The translations under genes were made by a program, and so were the position numbers. From NCBI RefSeq assembly GCF_025567625.1, contig NZ_JAOQJC010000018.1, forward strand, positions 62,001-126,000: DNA of 64,000 nucleotides. The letters are read 5' to 3'. Below the pieces are notes generated by a model. It saw only the letters and a program-made list of their open reading frames with translations. It searched no databases and was not told where the DNA came from. This stretch comes from Paenibacillus sp. J5C2022 (GTDB taxonomy: Bacteria > Bacillota > Bacilli > Paenibacillales > Paenibacillaceae). Below are positions 53,562 to 63,276 of the stretch, piece after piece (positions within the stretch are counted from its first letter, which is position 1; every line of letters begins with the position of its first letter).

Positions 53562-54953
53562 TTGGATTCTATCATCTTGTTTATTATCGGAATTCTGCTT
53601 CATTTGACGCTATGGACCATTCTGATCAGCTCCAGCAAGCCTAAGGACAATCTATGGTTCGGCGTCACCTGGCCGAAGAAAGCGCTGGCCGATGAACAGT
53701 TGACGCGATTGCAGCAAGAGTACCGCAAATCCATTGCCATGTACAGCATCACTGCATTCGTAACGCTGCTGCCGATCTTTCTGCTTGGCGGCTTCTTTTC
53801 GCTTGCCTTCATTTACTTGCTGCTGTGGACCGCCAGCCTCATATACACCTCCACTGCCGCATTCAAGCGCATTCACCACCGGGCCATGCTGCTCAAGCGC
53901 AATAACAAGTGGTTCGTAGGCAAATCCCGGACGATTAACATCGGCGGCGATATCGAACGCTATACGGCCATGACTCCGCTATCCTTCTATTGGTTCCTCA
54001 TTCCTGCAGCGATGTCGATCCTACTGATTGTATTATCGCTCGGCAACGATAATTTCCTTCTTCGCATGACAGGAGTCGCTTCCCTATTGATGACCGGCGT
54101 TGTCTTCGCCATCAATATAGCGTTCACAGGCGGCAGACCGCGCGCATACAGTCTGAATCCCGCCGCGAATATCGCCATCCACCATGCTGCCAGACGTTAC
54201 TGGTCTATGCTGTGGCTGGGTATGGCCGTCTTTGAAGCGGCGAACGCATTCATCGCCTATTATGTACTGTCGCAAGGCAATTCGGCCGATCCGGAGCTGT
54301 GGCTGGGCGGCATATTCGTCATCTCGCTCGTGCCGATCATGGCCATCTATTACGTCCATAATCTGATTCGCAACCTGCAGTACCGCTATGCCAACACAGA
54401 CGGAATCTGCTATCAAGCGGACAATGACGTGCATTGGCGCTACGGCATTCATTATTACAATAAAGCTGACAGCAAAGTATGGACGGCGAAGCGCATCGGC
54501 GCAGGATATACCGTCAATATGGCAACAGCCGGAGGCAGAATGATCTTCTACGGCGTGCCGGTGCTCGTGCTTGCCATTCTTATTCCCGTCACCATCATGA
54601 TTGTGCGAGCCGATACGTCAGCACCTGCACTTGCAATCGATGAACGCGGAACGGTGACCATTCAGGATACCAGCTATCCTTATACGTTCCAGCTTGACGA
54701 TGTGATAGAGATTCATCTGGAGGACCAGATGCCAAGCGGCTTCAAGTCAGACGGCATCGCCACTTCCGCCTATGCCAGAGGCAACTTCAAGCTGAGCGAG
54801 CTGGGCAAGGCGAAGCTGTATGTGTTCAAGAAGTCTCCGCCATTCATCGTCATGAAGCTGGACGGGTTGCATATCGTATACAACGAAGAAGACCCCGAGG
54901 CGACGAATCAGCTCTATGAAGAGCTGAAGGAGCGCATGCGCATGCTTGACTAA
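53562..54953 (+). CDS. DUF5808/PH-domain membrane protein
   Basis: 463 residues from a TTG at 53562, chosen because AGGAGG lies eight bases upstream; an in-frame ATG 24 codons earlier has no ribosome site. About eight membrane helices, a DUF5808-like motif (HWRYGIHYYNKADSKVWTAKRIGAGYTVNMA), one more helix, then a C-terminal bacterial PH-like domain (about 355-440). Related Bacillus membrane proteins lack a proven role. Confidence 0.8.
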   Translation: MDSIILFIIGILLHLTLWTILISSSKPKDNLWFGVTWPKKALADEQLTRLQQEYRKSIAMYSITAFVTLLPIFLLGGFFSLAFIYLLLWTASLIYTSTAAFKRIHHRAMLLKRNNKWFVGKSRTINIGGDIERYTAMTPLSFYWFLIPAAMSILLIVLSLGNDNFLLRMTGVASLLMTGVVFAINIAFTGGRPRAYSLNPAANIAIHHAARRYWSMLWLGMAVFEAANAFIAYYVLSQGNSADPELWLGGIFVISLVPIMAIYYVHNLIRNLQYRYANTDGICYQADNDVHWRYGIHYYNKADSKVWTAKRIGAGYTVNMATAGGRMIFYGVPVLVLAILIPVTIMIVRADTSAPALAIDERGTVTIQDTSYPYTFQLDDVIEIHLEDQMPSGFKSDGIATSAYARGNFKLSELGKAKLYVFKKSPPFIVMKLDGLHIVYNEEDPEATNQLYEELKERMRMLD

Positions 54954-55075
54954 CGGCTGCACGATAAGTGGAATAAGCACTCCATCTGCAAGACTAATCG
55001 CTCTACGAACTGCATAATACGAGCATAATTCACCTGCGCCTCGTCGGATGCCGATGAGAGCATGTGCATTGCCGC

Positions 55076-55843
55076 TCACTCCTCGTCGCCGGCCAGCAGA
55101 TCGCATAGCAGACGCTGCGGATTGTTCACGAACTGTCTCGTGACCGCCACATGCTCCGTCTCCTCCCAGCGGACTTCGTCTATCGCGTCTTCGTTCAGCT
55201 GATAGATAATCGCGTCGGGATACGCCATTAGAATCGGCGAGTGCGTAGCGATAATGAATTGGGAGTTGCCCTCCACGAGCTGATGCATGCGGGCAAGCAT
55301 CGCCATCTGGCGGGAGGGGGATAACGCCGCCTCCGGCTCGTCCAGAATGTACAGGCCGTTCCCGCTGAACCGATGCAGGAAGGTCGCGAAGAACGACTCC
55401 CCGTGCGACTGCTCGTGCAGCGACTTTCCGCCGTACGATTCAATGATGGGCGGACCGAAGGAGAATTCCCGGTCCATCTCATCGATATTGGTCGCCAGAT
55501 TGTAATAGCTCTCCGCACGGAAGAAGAAGCCGTCCCTCGGTCTTCTCGGCCCTCTCACCGTGCGCAAGTATTCATGCAGCGGGGAATGGGTCGCCGCCGT
55601 CTCGAAGGTGAAGTTCATCGTTCCCCCTTCCGCATTGAACCCCAGCGCCACGGCGATGCCTTCGATCAAGGTCGACTTGCCCGCTCCGTTCTCTCCTACG
55701 ATGAACGTCACCTTGGGATGGAACGCAAGCTCGTCGAGATGCCGTACGGCATCCAGGCTGAACGGATACGACTCGAAGGAAGGAACCTGTTCCCGCAGCA
55801 GATAAACCTTCCGCAAGTAATGACCTAATTCATACAGAGACAC
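55076..55843 (-). CDS. AAA-family ATPase (RecF/ABC-like, single domain)
   Basis: 255 residues. Walker A GENGAGKST, signature-like SHGESF, Walker B YILDEPEAALSP, and H-loop ATHSP. No membrane partner, so it is one of the small soluble ABC-like ATPases thought to act on DNA or signalling. The GTG start at 55843 has GGAGG about 11 bases upstream; ATG at 55861 is an alternative without a good site. Confidence 0.85.
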   Translation of the reverse strand: MSLYELGHYLRKVYLLREQVPSFESYPFSLDAVRHLDELAFHPKVTFIVGENGAGKSTLIEGIAVALGFNAEGGTMNFTFETAATHSPLHEYLRTVRGPRRPRDGFFFRAESYYNLATNIDEMDREFSFGPPIIESYGGKSLHEQSHGESFFATFLHRFSGNGLYILDEPEAALSPSRQMAMLARMHQLVEGNSQFIIATHSPILMAYPDAIIYQLNEDAIDEVRWEETEHVAVTRQFVNNPQRLLCDLLAGDEE

Positions 55844-55958
55844 CTCTACACCAACCTCCATCTTGCTTTCACTGTCAAACAAACCAATCCAATACCCTCT
55901 GTCATACTTGCTTATATCCAGTTTTCTACCATTGTCTATCTCTATTATTCGGAGACCC

Positions 55959-56468
55959 CTAATTCCGTCTCCATTTATCTCCTTGCAGCTGCTTCCACAC
56001 CGTCTTGTTGCTGTACTGCTTCTGCGAACTGATATCTTCGCCGAACCATTCCGGCGCGACGAACGCCTCCGCCTCCTCTACAGAGGCGAATTCCACCTCC
56101 AGCACAGCCAGTTGAATCTGGTCGTACATATCGATCTCCACCGTTCTCCCGTTCCACTGCGCGGTCAGGCGGTTTTTCGTCAGAGGCGTATAGCCGAAGG
56201 CGTTCATCACTTGCTCATAGATGCCTTCCGAAATATCGTATTCCACTTCTTCACGTACAAGTCCGTTGCCCCGTTTGAACGTATGGGTGTAGGACACTTC
56301 CCCCGCAGCCATATCCGTAATGCGGCGGACTCTCAGCTCCTGCTGCTCATCTATCGCGATATAAGTCTGTTCAATTCGCTGCTCCGACACCAACGCAAGC
56401 TCCCCGGAATCCAGCTTGTCCAGTGACTGCTGCGGCAGCAAATACTTCTTCTCTATCTCCATTCCCAT
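55959..56468 (-). CDS. CYTH-domain protein
   Basis: 169 residues beginning with the defining EIEKK motif and continuing with alternating charged beta strands (LRVRRI, YTHTFKRGNG, EIDMYD, VEFASVEEAEAF) that form the triphosphate tunnel. Family members act on inorganic triphosphate or ThTP. The ATG at 56468 follows GAGGAG. In the frame upstream of it lie bases belonging to a transposase-associated remnant. Confidence 0.88.
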   Translation of the reverse strand: MGMEIEKKYLLPQQSLDKLDSGELALVSEQRIEQTYIAIDEQQELRVRRITDMAAGEVSYTHTFKRGNGLVREEVEYDISEGIYEQVMNAFGYTPLTKNRLTAQWNGRTVEIDMYDQIQLAVLEVEFASVEEAEAFVAPEWFGEDISSQKQYSNKTVWKQLQGDKWRRN

Positions 56469-56530
56469 CTCATCCACTCCTCTTGCCATCGATTCTTTGA
56501 ATGTACCAAATCGCCATGCGGGAAGCAACT

Positions 56531-56734
56531 TTATTCATACCGGATTTTGTTCACCACGAGGTGGAATCGCTTACTCCGGTCTTCCTTGCTCCAACCAATC
56601 CAGTTATCACTTTCGGCGAGAGCCCCGGCTGACTCAGAGAACAGCAAGCAGCCAAGCCGCTCTTGCGGCTCAGCTGCAGACGATATGAAATTACGCGCCA
56701 AACGGGCGTTCACATGCCGCGTGAACTCAACGAT
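56531..56734 (-). pseudogene. Probable DUF4338 (transposase/Druantia-associated) remnant
   Basis: The frame reads RHVNARLARNF, then ERLGCLLFSESAGAL, DNWIGWSKEDRSKRFHLVVN. That matches the DUF4338 pattern (RLG-x-LLF, D-WIGW, R-x-LHLVVNN-RFLLLPW) known from some transposases and from DruA. It stops early, and the expected LLPAW appears immediately afterwards in another frame (about 56526-56512), suggesting a frameshift. It overlaps the end of the GH27 gene by a few bases. Family assignment is from memory of the motif. Confidence 0.5.
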
Positions 56735-59711
56735 TTAAGCTGTCAGCAATGAATTGGGCGTCCGCCCAATCGGCGTGATCATTGCCATTTCCATCGCCGG
56801 CATCGGTAACGACTAACTTTAATTGTTGCCTTCCACTAACATCAACATCAACAAACTTGGCCGGAGTGTCTCTTTTCATCGTCCCGCTGTCAAATAATTT
56901 TTCACCATCGGCCCATACTTGAAAATTTACGGATCCGACATCGTTCATATTTTTCTCCTGATCAAGGCCTACGTAGCATTGAAAGCGATCATACCCTCTC
57001 CCGGCAATGTCGTAAATGATTTCTGAATTAGCATGGGTTCCAATTCCTTTACCATAGGTGACAACGCCCGAATCACTTAACAATGTAATCGGGTTCCCTT
57101 CGACACTGGCATCTCGATGTATCGTTCCCCAGCCAGTCGTCGCATAAATCCACGGAAGGTCGCTTAAATACAATTGTGAAGTAATGTTAAAATGAATGTT
57201 ATACGTTCTCGTCACTGCTCCATCTGCCGAGGTGACTGTAATCACGGTAGTACCCGGAAGTTGCTCAGCCGGTGAAATATTTACTATGACATCGTTATTG
57301 GCCGGAACGACTTCCACCGTGGGTACATCCGATATCGTGCCTTCCAAAAATGTCATGTAGTAATCTTTGGTTACGTGATCAAAGCTTGATAAGGAATCCC
57401 CGTTGATCTTGATGTCATCTACTAACACCTCTTTCAACAGCTTAGCCCCGGCCCAATCAGCATGATCCGCACCATTGCCGACGCCACCGCTCTTTACTTC
57501 CAGCATAAGAACATCGAAATCGGAAACATCAATATTGACATGCCGGGAATCCGCGTCATCTTTTATTACACCGCTTTCATAGAGTTTTTCCCCGTCTCCC
57601 CACACTTCGAAGATGACAGCCCCCCCTTGAGTTTCACCGTCTAGTCCAATATCAGAGATAAATCTTGAAAAGCTTTTGCCGATATAAAACGAAACGTTAG
57701 AGTTCGCATGGACACCCAATCCTTTTTCATACCCTGCACCGTTCACAGTGATCATATTGCCATCACCTTTACCGATCCCGCCGACACTTGTATCCCTTTC
57801 AACCGGACCCCAGCCGTTTGAAACATTGCCGATAAAATGCATGTCGCTGAGAAATGTGTCTTCCGTCGGAGGGGCAGACGGGACCTGCACGGAAAATCCC
57901 GAGAGTGCATGCCCCTGAATCCCCTTACCTGAACCGTACATGGCATCCGCTGCAAGATGACTCCAGCCAGTCCCAGCGTCTTGAGGCACCGTCACCTTCC
58001 AACTCACCTTGACGGAATTGTTTTTGCCTTTCGGCGGAATGGTTTGAAATATGGTATCCGATCCGGGGATTACTTCCCATCCTTCCGGTGCATTCAGATT
58101 GATATCCAGGTTATGGACAGCCACTCTTCCATAATTGGTCATCGTTGTGATGATCGTTTTGGTTTCACCTGGGGCTATAACAGAAGGAGCGTCAAAGGAT
58201 ATACCGACAGCGGCCGGCACCTCGTTTGGTGTTCCGAGTGCAACGCGGTAGGTGACTGCAGAAAACGGTTCAACATTGGCGACGATTTTGTCGGCATAAC
58301 TCATGATTTGGCCAGTCCAATAGTCTTCAGCCAAATAAGCCGAAGCATGTTTGAAACCTAATTTTTCCGGTTCGGCACTGATTGTTGTCGCTGCAGTTGT
58401 CCGGTTGACCATTGTAATCATTTTGCTTCCGTCAGACAACGATTTCACCCAAATTTCTTTGCCGTCATGATTGATAATACGCTTGAATCCGTCAGTTGAA
58501 ACCTCATTACTCGTTCCCGGACTGATTCGATACATCATAATCCCGTGAGCCGGAACAGAAGCACTGATTTTTTCTGTGGTCGTTGTTGTTTCATGTGCCC
58601 AGAGATTCCGAACCGTATAGGTTTTCTGGTCAACAGAGGGCGGTATGCCCAATTGACTAAGATTTATCTCCACATTTGACGCATCATCGGTTGAGTTGAA
58701 GAACAACACGGCTTTGTCCCCATTGGCCATCGGTTTCAACAATACAAAATTTCCATCGTTTTGCTGCTTGATGGGACGTCCCTGTATGCCGATTGGGTCC
58801 TGATTCACCGCAGTCACTTCACGATTGGCGTAAATATCTAGAATTTCCTGGGGGGCATTCACTAGATCGGTACCCGCAAGCAATGGCGCAGCCATAATGG
58901 ACCAAAGACCAAGTTCGGTACGATATTCTTCCAGACTCTTGCCCCCGTTACCGATTTCCAACATATCGGGATCATTCCAATAGCCTGGACCGGCATACGG
59001 ATACAGTTCAACATTCCTAAGGATATGGAATAACATCCTTATATACGAATCACTAATATCACCGGTTGTCCGCCACAGATTCCCCACTTGCTTGCCCCAT
59101 TGCCACGGATTATCGCTTCCTCCAACGCTCATACTGAAGACAATGTCCCGTCCTGTAGCCGCAAGCGCATCGCGCATCTTCGAATAGCGTTCCTGTATCG
59201 GTCGATCCAGAGTGTCGCCGCAATTATCATACTTTAAATAGTCGATTCCCCACTCGGCAAAGCTTTGGGCATCTTTCCTTTCATGATTGAGACTCCCGGG
59301 ATAATTGGCACAAGTCGTGATACCTGCGCTTGCGTAAATCCCCATCTTCAGACCAAGAGAGTGTACATAATCGGCGACCTCCTTAATTCCGTCCGGAAAC
59401 TTTTCCGGATCGGGAATCAAATTGCCGTTTTCATCGCGATGATCAAGCATCCAGCAATCATCGAGGTTGACGTATTGATAGCCCGCTTCTTTCATTCCGG
59501 ACTCCACAATCTTATTAGCCGTTTCCTTCACGAGATCGGCATCAACGCTGCAACTAAAGGTGTTCCAGCCATTCCAGCCCATCGGAGGCGTTTCCGCAAG
59601 CCCATTGTCAAGCGCATGAGCTTGCGATTGATTGAACCCCAACATCCCAATACCCAGCGTAAACCAAAACAAAAGCGTTACCAACGACTTTTGAAACCAA
59701 TGGTTGGTCAT
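56727..59711 (-). CDS. Secreted GH27 alpha-galactosidase with NEW3 and two NPCBM domains
   Basis: 994 residues. Signal peptide 1-34; GH27 barrel about 36-310 with nucleophile Asp162 (YLKYDNCG) and acid/base Asp247 (GYWNDPDMLEIG); beta domain to about 400; a further beta segment; NEW3 domain about 505-610; NPCBM domain 1 about 625-765; a cadherin-like linker; NPCBM domain 2 about 850-992. The start at 59711 follows AAAGGA. It releases terminal alpha-galactose from galactomannan, raffinose-type or arabinogalactan chains outside the cell. Last gene of the SBP-DUF4855-GH27 run. Confidence 0.92.
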   Translation of the reverse strand: MTNHWFQKSLVTLLFWFTLGIGMLGFNQSQAHALDNGLAETPPMGWNGWNTFSCSVDADLVKETANKIVESGMKEAGYQYVNLDDCWMLDHRDENGNLIPDPEKFPDGIKEVADYVHSLGLKMGIYASAGITTCANYPGSLNHERKDAQSFAEWGIDYLKYDNCGDTLDRPIQERYSKMRDALAATGRDIVFSMSVGGSDNPWQWGKQVGNLWRTTGDISDSYIRMLFHILRNVELYPYAGPGYWNDPDMLEIGNGGKSLEEYRTELGLWSIMAAPLLAGTDLVNAPQEILDIYANREVTAVNQDPIGIQGRPIKQQNDGNFVLLKPMANGDKAVLFFNSTDDASNVEINLSQLGIPPSVDQKTYTVRNLWAHETTTTTEKISASVPAHGIMMYRISPGTSNEVSTDGFKRIINHDGKEIWVKSLSDGSKMITMVNRTTAATTISAEPEKLGFKHASAYLAEDYWTGQIMSYADKIVANVEPFSAVTYRVALGTPNEVPAAVGISFDAPSVIAPGETKTIITTMTNYGRVAVHNLDINLNAPEGWEVIPGSDTIFQTIPPKGKNNSVKVSWKVTVPQDAGTGWSHLAADAMYGSGKGIQGHALSGFSVQVPSAPPTEDTFLSDMHFIGNVSNGWGPVERDTSVGGIGKGDGNMITVNGAGYEKGLGVHANSNVSFYIGKSFSRFISDIGLDGETQGGAVIFEVWGDGEKLYESGVIKDDADSRHVNIDVSDFDVLMLEVKSGGVGNGADHADWAGAKLLKEVLVDDIKINGDSLSSFDHVTKDYYMTFLEGTISDVPTVEVVPANNDVIVNISPAEQLPGTTVITVTSADGAVTRTYNIHFNITSQLYLSDLPWIYATTGWGTIHRDASVEGNPITLLSDSGVVTYGKGIGTHANSEIIYDIAGRGYDRFQCYVGLDQEKNMNDVGSVNFQVWADGEKLFDSGTMKRDTPAKFVDVDVSGRQQLKLVVTDAGDGNGNDHADWADAQFIADSLNR

Positions 59712-59737
59712 TGCGGCTATCATCCTTTCTTTTATTT

Positions 59738-61669
59738 TTATTCTCGTCCGTGAATGAGAACTTGTGCGTAGGAATCAAGCACCGATGCTATTCGGGCGGA
59801 TATCAATCCTTGCGCTTGGACGGCTTCGTCGTGAATATGCGCGAGAAAATCCTGCATATACGTTACGGCCTCATCTGGATTGTTGTCGTCCAGAAGCTGC
59901 TTGATGATCTGCAAGCGGTACGATAAGTCATTGCCGAAAGCCGGGTCGATCTCGTTCAACGCGACATATCGATTTACAAGCTCAGCCATCGTCTCTGGAG
60001 ATACATTCGTATCATTTTTTTGATAGTTTTGGGTGACGAATTGATACATCCAATCGTATAGAATGCGATTATTCGGATCATTGCTTCTTGCACTATCGCG
60101 CAGCCCGACATTGCCTTGATAATAAGCTTTGTAGACATCGTTCATATAACCGTAGTCGACTCCGCCGTTCAAATACTCGATATAACGGTCCCTGTACGTG
60201 AGAAACGAATTCATCCGTGTATCGAATTCCATCTCCACGCCGATGCCGTATTGCTTGGAAAGACCGGCCGAATCTTGAATCCGGGACGGATCCGTCTCAT
60301 CGAAGTAGTAATTCGGCTGCTGCGCTACCGCATCGAAGCCAAGCTTCTCCCAAGCGAATACGCCCTTGGCTAAAAAATTAGGGATCCAGAAAAACTTCTG
60401 TTTTTCCCGATGGACCAGTCGACTCGTATGTTGGATGATCTTTGTATCGTTCTCATCATAAAGGTCGGCGCTTTCCGCCATCCAATACATCCCGGCCAAC
60501 TCGAGATTGGAATAATCGTGCTCGGTCCAGCGTTGTTTCACCTGATCCATATACCAATCTATCGCTTTTTGCTTGTCGGCGAAAGCCGCTTCCATGCCGA
60601 CCTGATCCGGGTTGAAGTTCTCTATCACGCCGTCGCCGTCAACATCGCCGAACTCGCCAGCCGCATCGCCCGGGTTCGGAACCATCAGCACGACCTTTGT
60701 CTTGCGTTTCGGTTCGCCCAATTTTGCGCCAACCTCTTCTGCCGCTTCATTGAGCTGCCACATATCGCCTTGCAGAGCGAACGTTTTGTCCAGATACCAA
60801 TACCAATCTTCAAGCTTGGCATTGATGCCAAAGTCCCGCTGCCCGTCCTGCGTCCTAATGCCGAGATAAAGCACCCCGTCGTATAGCCAGTCGACCGGTT
60901 CTCCTTGCGCGTTCACGTAGCTGATGTACGGGATGATATTGTCTTTCGTCCAATCTCCGGCCCCGCTATCGTAATGTCCGTTATACAGCAGCGCAAGATT
61001 GCGGATGCCTCCCGTCACTTTGCCCGGCTGCAGGTAAGCTGGATGCTCCGGCTTCAGCTTGACGGCGTGACGGGCTTTGCCGTCGACACCCCAAATTTCG
61101 ATTTCATCGAGAAAGGTCCATACTTGGGTCATGAACGTAACTTTTACATATCGCGTATAGACGAACTCCGCATTTCCTTTCTCTTTCGGCAAGCTGTCGG
61201 CCGCAATATCCCAGACAAATGCCTGATCTGTCGGCGGCCCCGGCAGCCAGAGCTGGATTGCGGTGTTTTTATGCGACAGAGGCGCCCAGTTCACGCCGTC
61301 ATCCGACGCGTACATGGACACTGTATTGGGATAAAAAATACCGTTGCCCGTGTCCTGCATAAAATGCGCTTTCACGGCGTTAATCGATTTAAAATCCTGC
61401 AAGTCAAATACAACTTCTCGGGTCATTCCCCGAAGGTGCCCCTGCCAGGCGCTATCCAGGAAGTCCATCGACGCGTACATGCCATCGGTCAACTCATTGC
61501 CTGAGTCAGGGTAGCCTTCATAAGCGGCGGTAGAGAACTGGTAGCTTAACCCCGCAGCCAGGTTTTCCGGGTCTTGCGTTTCTTGTTTGGCAAATGCGTT
61601 TGGAGCGAGCGAAAATAACATGACAGCGGCTAACATAAGGGTGAATCCTGTTTTGTGGACAGAAGTCAT
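59738..61669 (-). CDS. Secreted DUF4855 protein with discoidin-like domain
   Basis: 643 residues. Signal peptide 1-27, an F5/8C-like domain (about 35-195), then the DUF4855 region (about 215-530), which looks like a TIM-barrel-type fold with aromatic-rich motifs (GMYWMAES, FFWIPNF), and a helical end. The ATG follows AAGGAGG. Function not established; its position between SBP and alpha-galactosidase genes argues for a glycan-active or glycan-binding role outside the cell. Confidence 0.85.
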   Translation of the reverse strand: MTSVHKTGFTLMLAAVMLFSLAPNAFAKQETQDPENLAAGLSYQFSTAAYEGYPDSGNELTDGMYASMDFLDSAWQGHLRGMTREVVFDLQDFKSINAVKAHFMQDTGNGIFYPNTVSMYASDDGVNWAPLSHKNTAIQLWLPGPPTDQAFVWDIAADSLPKEKGNAEFVYTRYVKVTFMTQVWTFLDEIEIWGVDGKARHAVKLKPEHPAYLQPGKVTGGIRNLALLYNGHYDSGAGDWTKDNIIPYISYVNAQGEPVDWLYDGVLYLGIRTQDGQRDFGINAKLEDWYWYLDKTFALQGDMWQLNEAAEEVGAKLGEPKRKTKVVLMVPNPGDAAGEFGDVDGDGVIENFNPDQVGMEAAFADKQKAIDWYMDQVKQRWTEHDYSNLELAGMYWMAESADLYDENDTKIIQHTSRLVHREKQKFFWIPNFLAKGVFAWEKLGFDAVAQQPNYYFDETDPSRIQDSAGLSKQYGIGVEMEFDTRMNSFLTYRDRYIEYLNGGVDYGYMNDVYKAYYQGNVGLRDSARSNDPNNRILYDWMYQFVTQNYQKNDTNVSPETMAELVNRYVALNEIDPAFGNDLSYRLQIIKQLLDDNNPDEAVTYMQDFLAHIHDEAVQAQGLISARIASVLDSYAQVLIHGRE

Positions 61670-61696
61670 AACACAACCTCCTTATTCGGTCTATTA

Positions 61697-63082
61697 TTAT
61701 TGCGCTGCGTCGAGCAGCCCTTCCAGCACCGGACGAATGCTCTTCATGGCCGTTTCCGGCGTTGCCTTGCCTGCTCCGATATTGTCCCAGGCCTTGCGGA
61801 TTTCCTCGCCAAAATGAGGGATTCCCTCCCAATCCTTCGGTGTCATAATGTTGCCCATCTCTATATAGTTGTCGAGGCTCTTCTGATCGGCAAACAGCGT
61901 CTCGGTCCAAGCGTCCAGCTCACCTTCCTTCGGCATGTAGCCGAACAGGTACTCGGCGTAGATGCGGACCGCATCCGGATTCGCGCCCTTTGGCACGAAC
62001 CAGAGCGTCGGCTGCATCGCGTTGTGGTAAGCGGTCGCTTTCGGCCCTTTCGGAATGAAGATGAAACCGTACTCATTGCCCAGATTCGTCTGAATGCCGC
62101 CTCCTTCCCAGCCTTCTCCGTACCGCATCGCGACGATGCCTTCGTTGAAGGCGTTGATGTAATCCTCCCAATTGTCAGTCTGGTTCGGCTTGACGACTTT
62201 GTGCACATTGCTCAAATCGCTGTAAAACCGAAGCGCTTCCATCGCATTTTCGTCATCGCCGGCGAAAGCCAGCTTGCCGTCGACCACCTTCGTCACGTCT
62301 CCGTCATTCGACGCGATAAATGCCGGCACGAAGTTTAACGAGGTCAGCGCCAGCCCGTACTGGTCAATTTTCCCGTCACCGTTCGTATCCTTGGTCGCCT
62401 TCTTCGCGATATCCAAAAACGCATCCCAATTCCACTCCCCTTTCTCATGCAGTTCCTGCGGATCTGGCAAGCCCTCCTTCTGCAATATCGCCTTGTTGTA
62501 GTAAATGCCGCCCCCGCCGCCTACTGCCGTCGAGAAGCCGTACACTTCGCCATTAAAACTGCCGGTCATCCGCAAATCGGCAGGCCACTTCTCGCTGTCG
62601 ATATCCAGAATGCCGTCAATCGGCTGCAGGAAATCCTTCTGCACCATCGACGGGAATGCCCGAAACCGCTCCAGCAGGAAGATATCCGCGATCGGCTCGC
62701 CGGCTATGATGGACGCAGTAATTTTGTCCTGGACATCGCCCCAGGGAACCTGATCGAATTGAAACTTAGTATTGTATTTATTCTCCAATTCCTGCTCGAG
62801 GGCGATTCGCTGCTCGCCTGCCTCGGTGCCCGCCTCTCCGCCGGCATATCCCCACGCCAGAACGCGCACCGGCTTCCCTTGCATATCGATCGTTTGCTCC
62901 TCCTCCGGGGCCTGATTTCCTTCCTCGCTCTTCTCCTGCCCTGCATCCGGCTCTGTCGCGGCCGAAGGCTCCGTCTTCGGTTCGCCTTCGGGATCGCCAC
63001 CGCCCCCCGTGCATGCCGTCAAAAGCACAATCATAGCGAACAATACAACCAGAAACGATTGACCTTTCCTTTTTTTGCCCAT
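61697..63082 (-). CDS. Extracellular solute-binding lipoprotein of the GH27 locus
   Basis: 461 residues. Lipobox LTAC, a long Glu/Pro-rich linker (about 25-65), then a family-1 sugar-binding fold. AGAGGAGG precedes the ATG. It heads the leftward run SBP-DUF4855-GH27, just after an AraC regulator. No permeases follow, so they may be elsewhere or this is another non-transport SBP. Confidence 0.9.
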   Translation of the reverse strand: MGKKRKGQSFLVVLFAMIVLLTACTGGGGDPEGEPKTEPSAATEPDAGQEKSEEGNQAPEEEQTIDMQGKPVRVLAWGYAGGEAGTEAGEQRIALEQELENKYNTKFQFDQVPWGDVQDKITASIIAGEPIADIFLLERFRAFPSMVQKDFLQPIDGILDIDSEKWPADLRMTGSFNGEVYGFSTAVGGGGGIYYNKAILQKEGLPDPQELHEKGEWNWDAFLDIAKKATKDTNGDGKIDQYGLALTSLNFVPAFIASNDGDVTKVVDGKLAFAGDDENAMEALRFYSDLSNVHKVVKPNQTDNWEDYINAFNEGIVAMRYGEGWEGGGIQTNLGNEYGFIFIPKGPKATAYHNAMQPTLWFVPKGANPDAVRIYAEYLFGYMPKEGELDAWTETLFADQKSLDNYIEMGNIMTPKDWEGIPHFGEEIRKAWDNIGAGKATPETAMKSIRPVLEGLLDAAQ

Positions 63083-63173
63083 TGCCTGCGACGCCTCCTC
63101 TTTGTTATCCTTCCGCGTTCATCCGCCTTCGCGGCTTCCCGCTTCCCGGGAAAATCGAAATGCCCCCAGCAAA

Positions 63174-63187
63174 TGGAAGCGATTACA
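63174..63187. promoter_or_regulatory. CcpA cre site
   Basis: TGGAAGCGATTACA matches the cre consensus TGWAANCGNTNWCA at 13 of 14 positions. It lies about 15-30 bp downstream of the predicted transcription start of the SBP/GH27 operon, a location from which CcpA typically blocks transcription when preferred sugars are present. Confidence 0.65.
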
Positions 63188-63202
63188 TTTTCCTCTCGCC
63201 AA

Positions 63203-63208
63203 ATTATA
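63203..63208 (-). promoter_or_regulatory. -10 element of the SBP/GH27 operon
   Basis: Perfect TATAAT on the minus strand without any recognisable -35 at 16-18 bp, the pattern of an activator-dependent promoter. The neighbouring AraC regulator is the likely activator. Leader to the ATG is about 115 nt and includes the cre site. Confidence 0.5.
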
Positions 63209-63276
63209 GCACCCTGCCCGTTTTTATCCTTTTACTATCGTTCAAACTTGTTGGACAAACGTACGGTCGGAGAATG

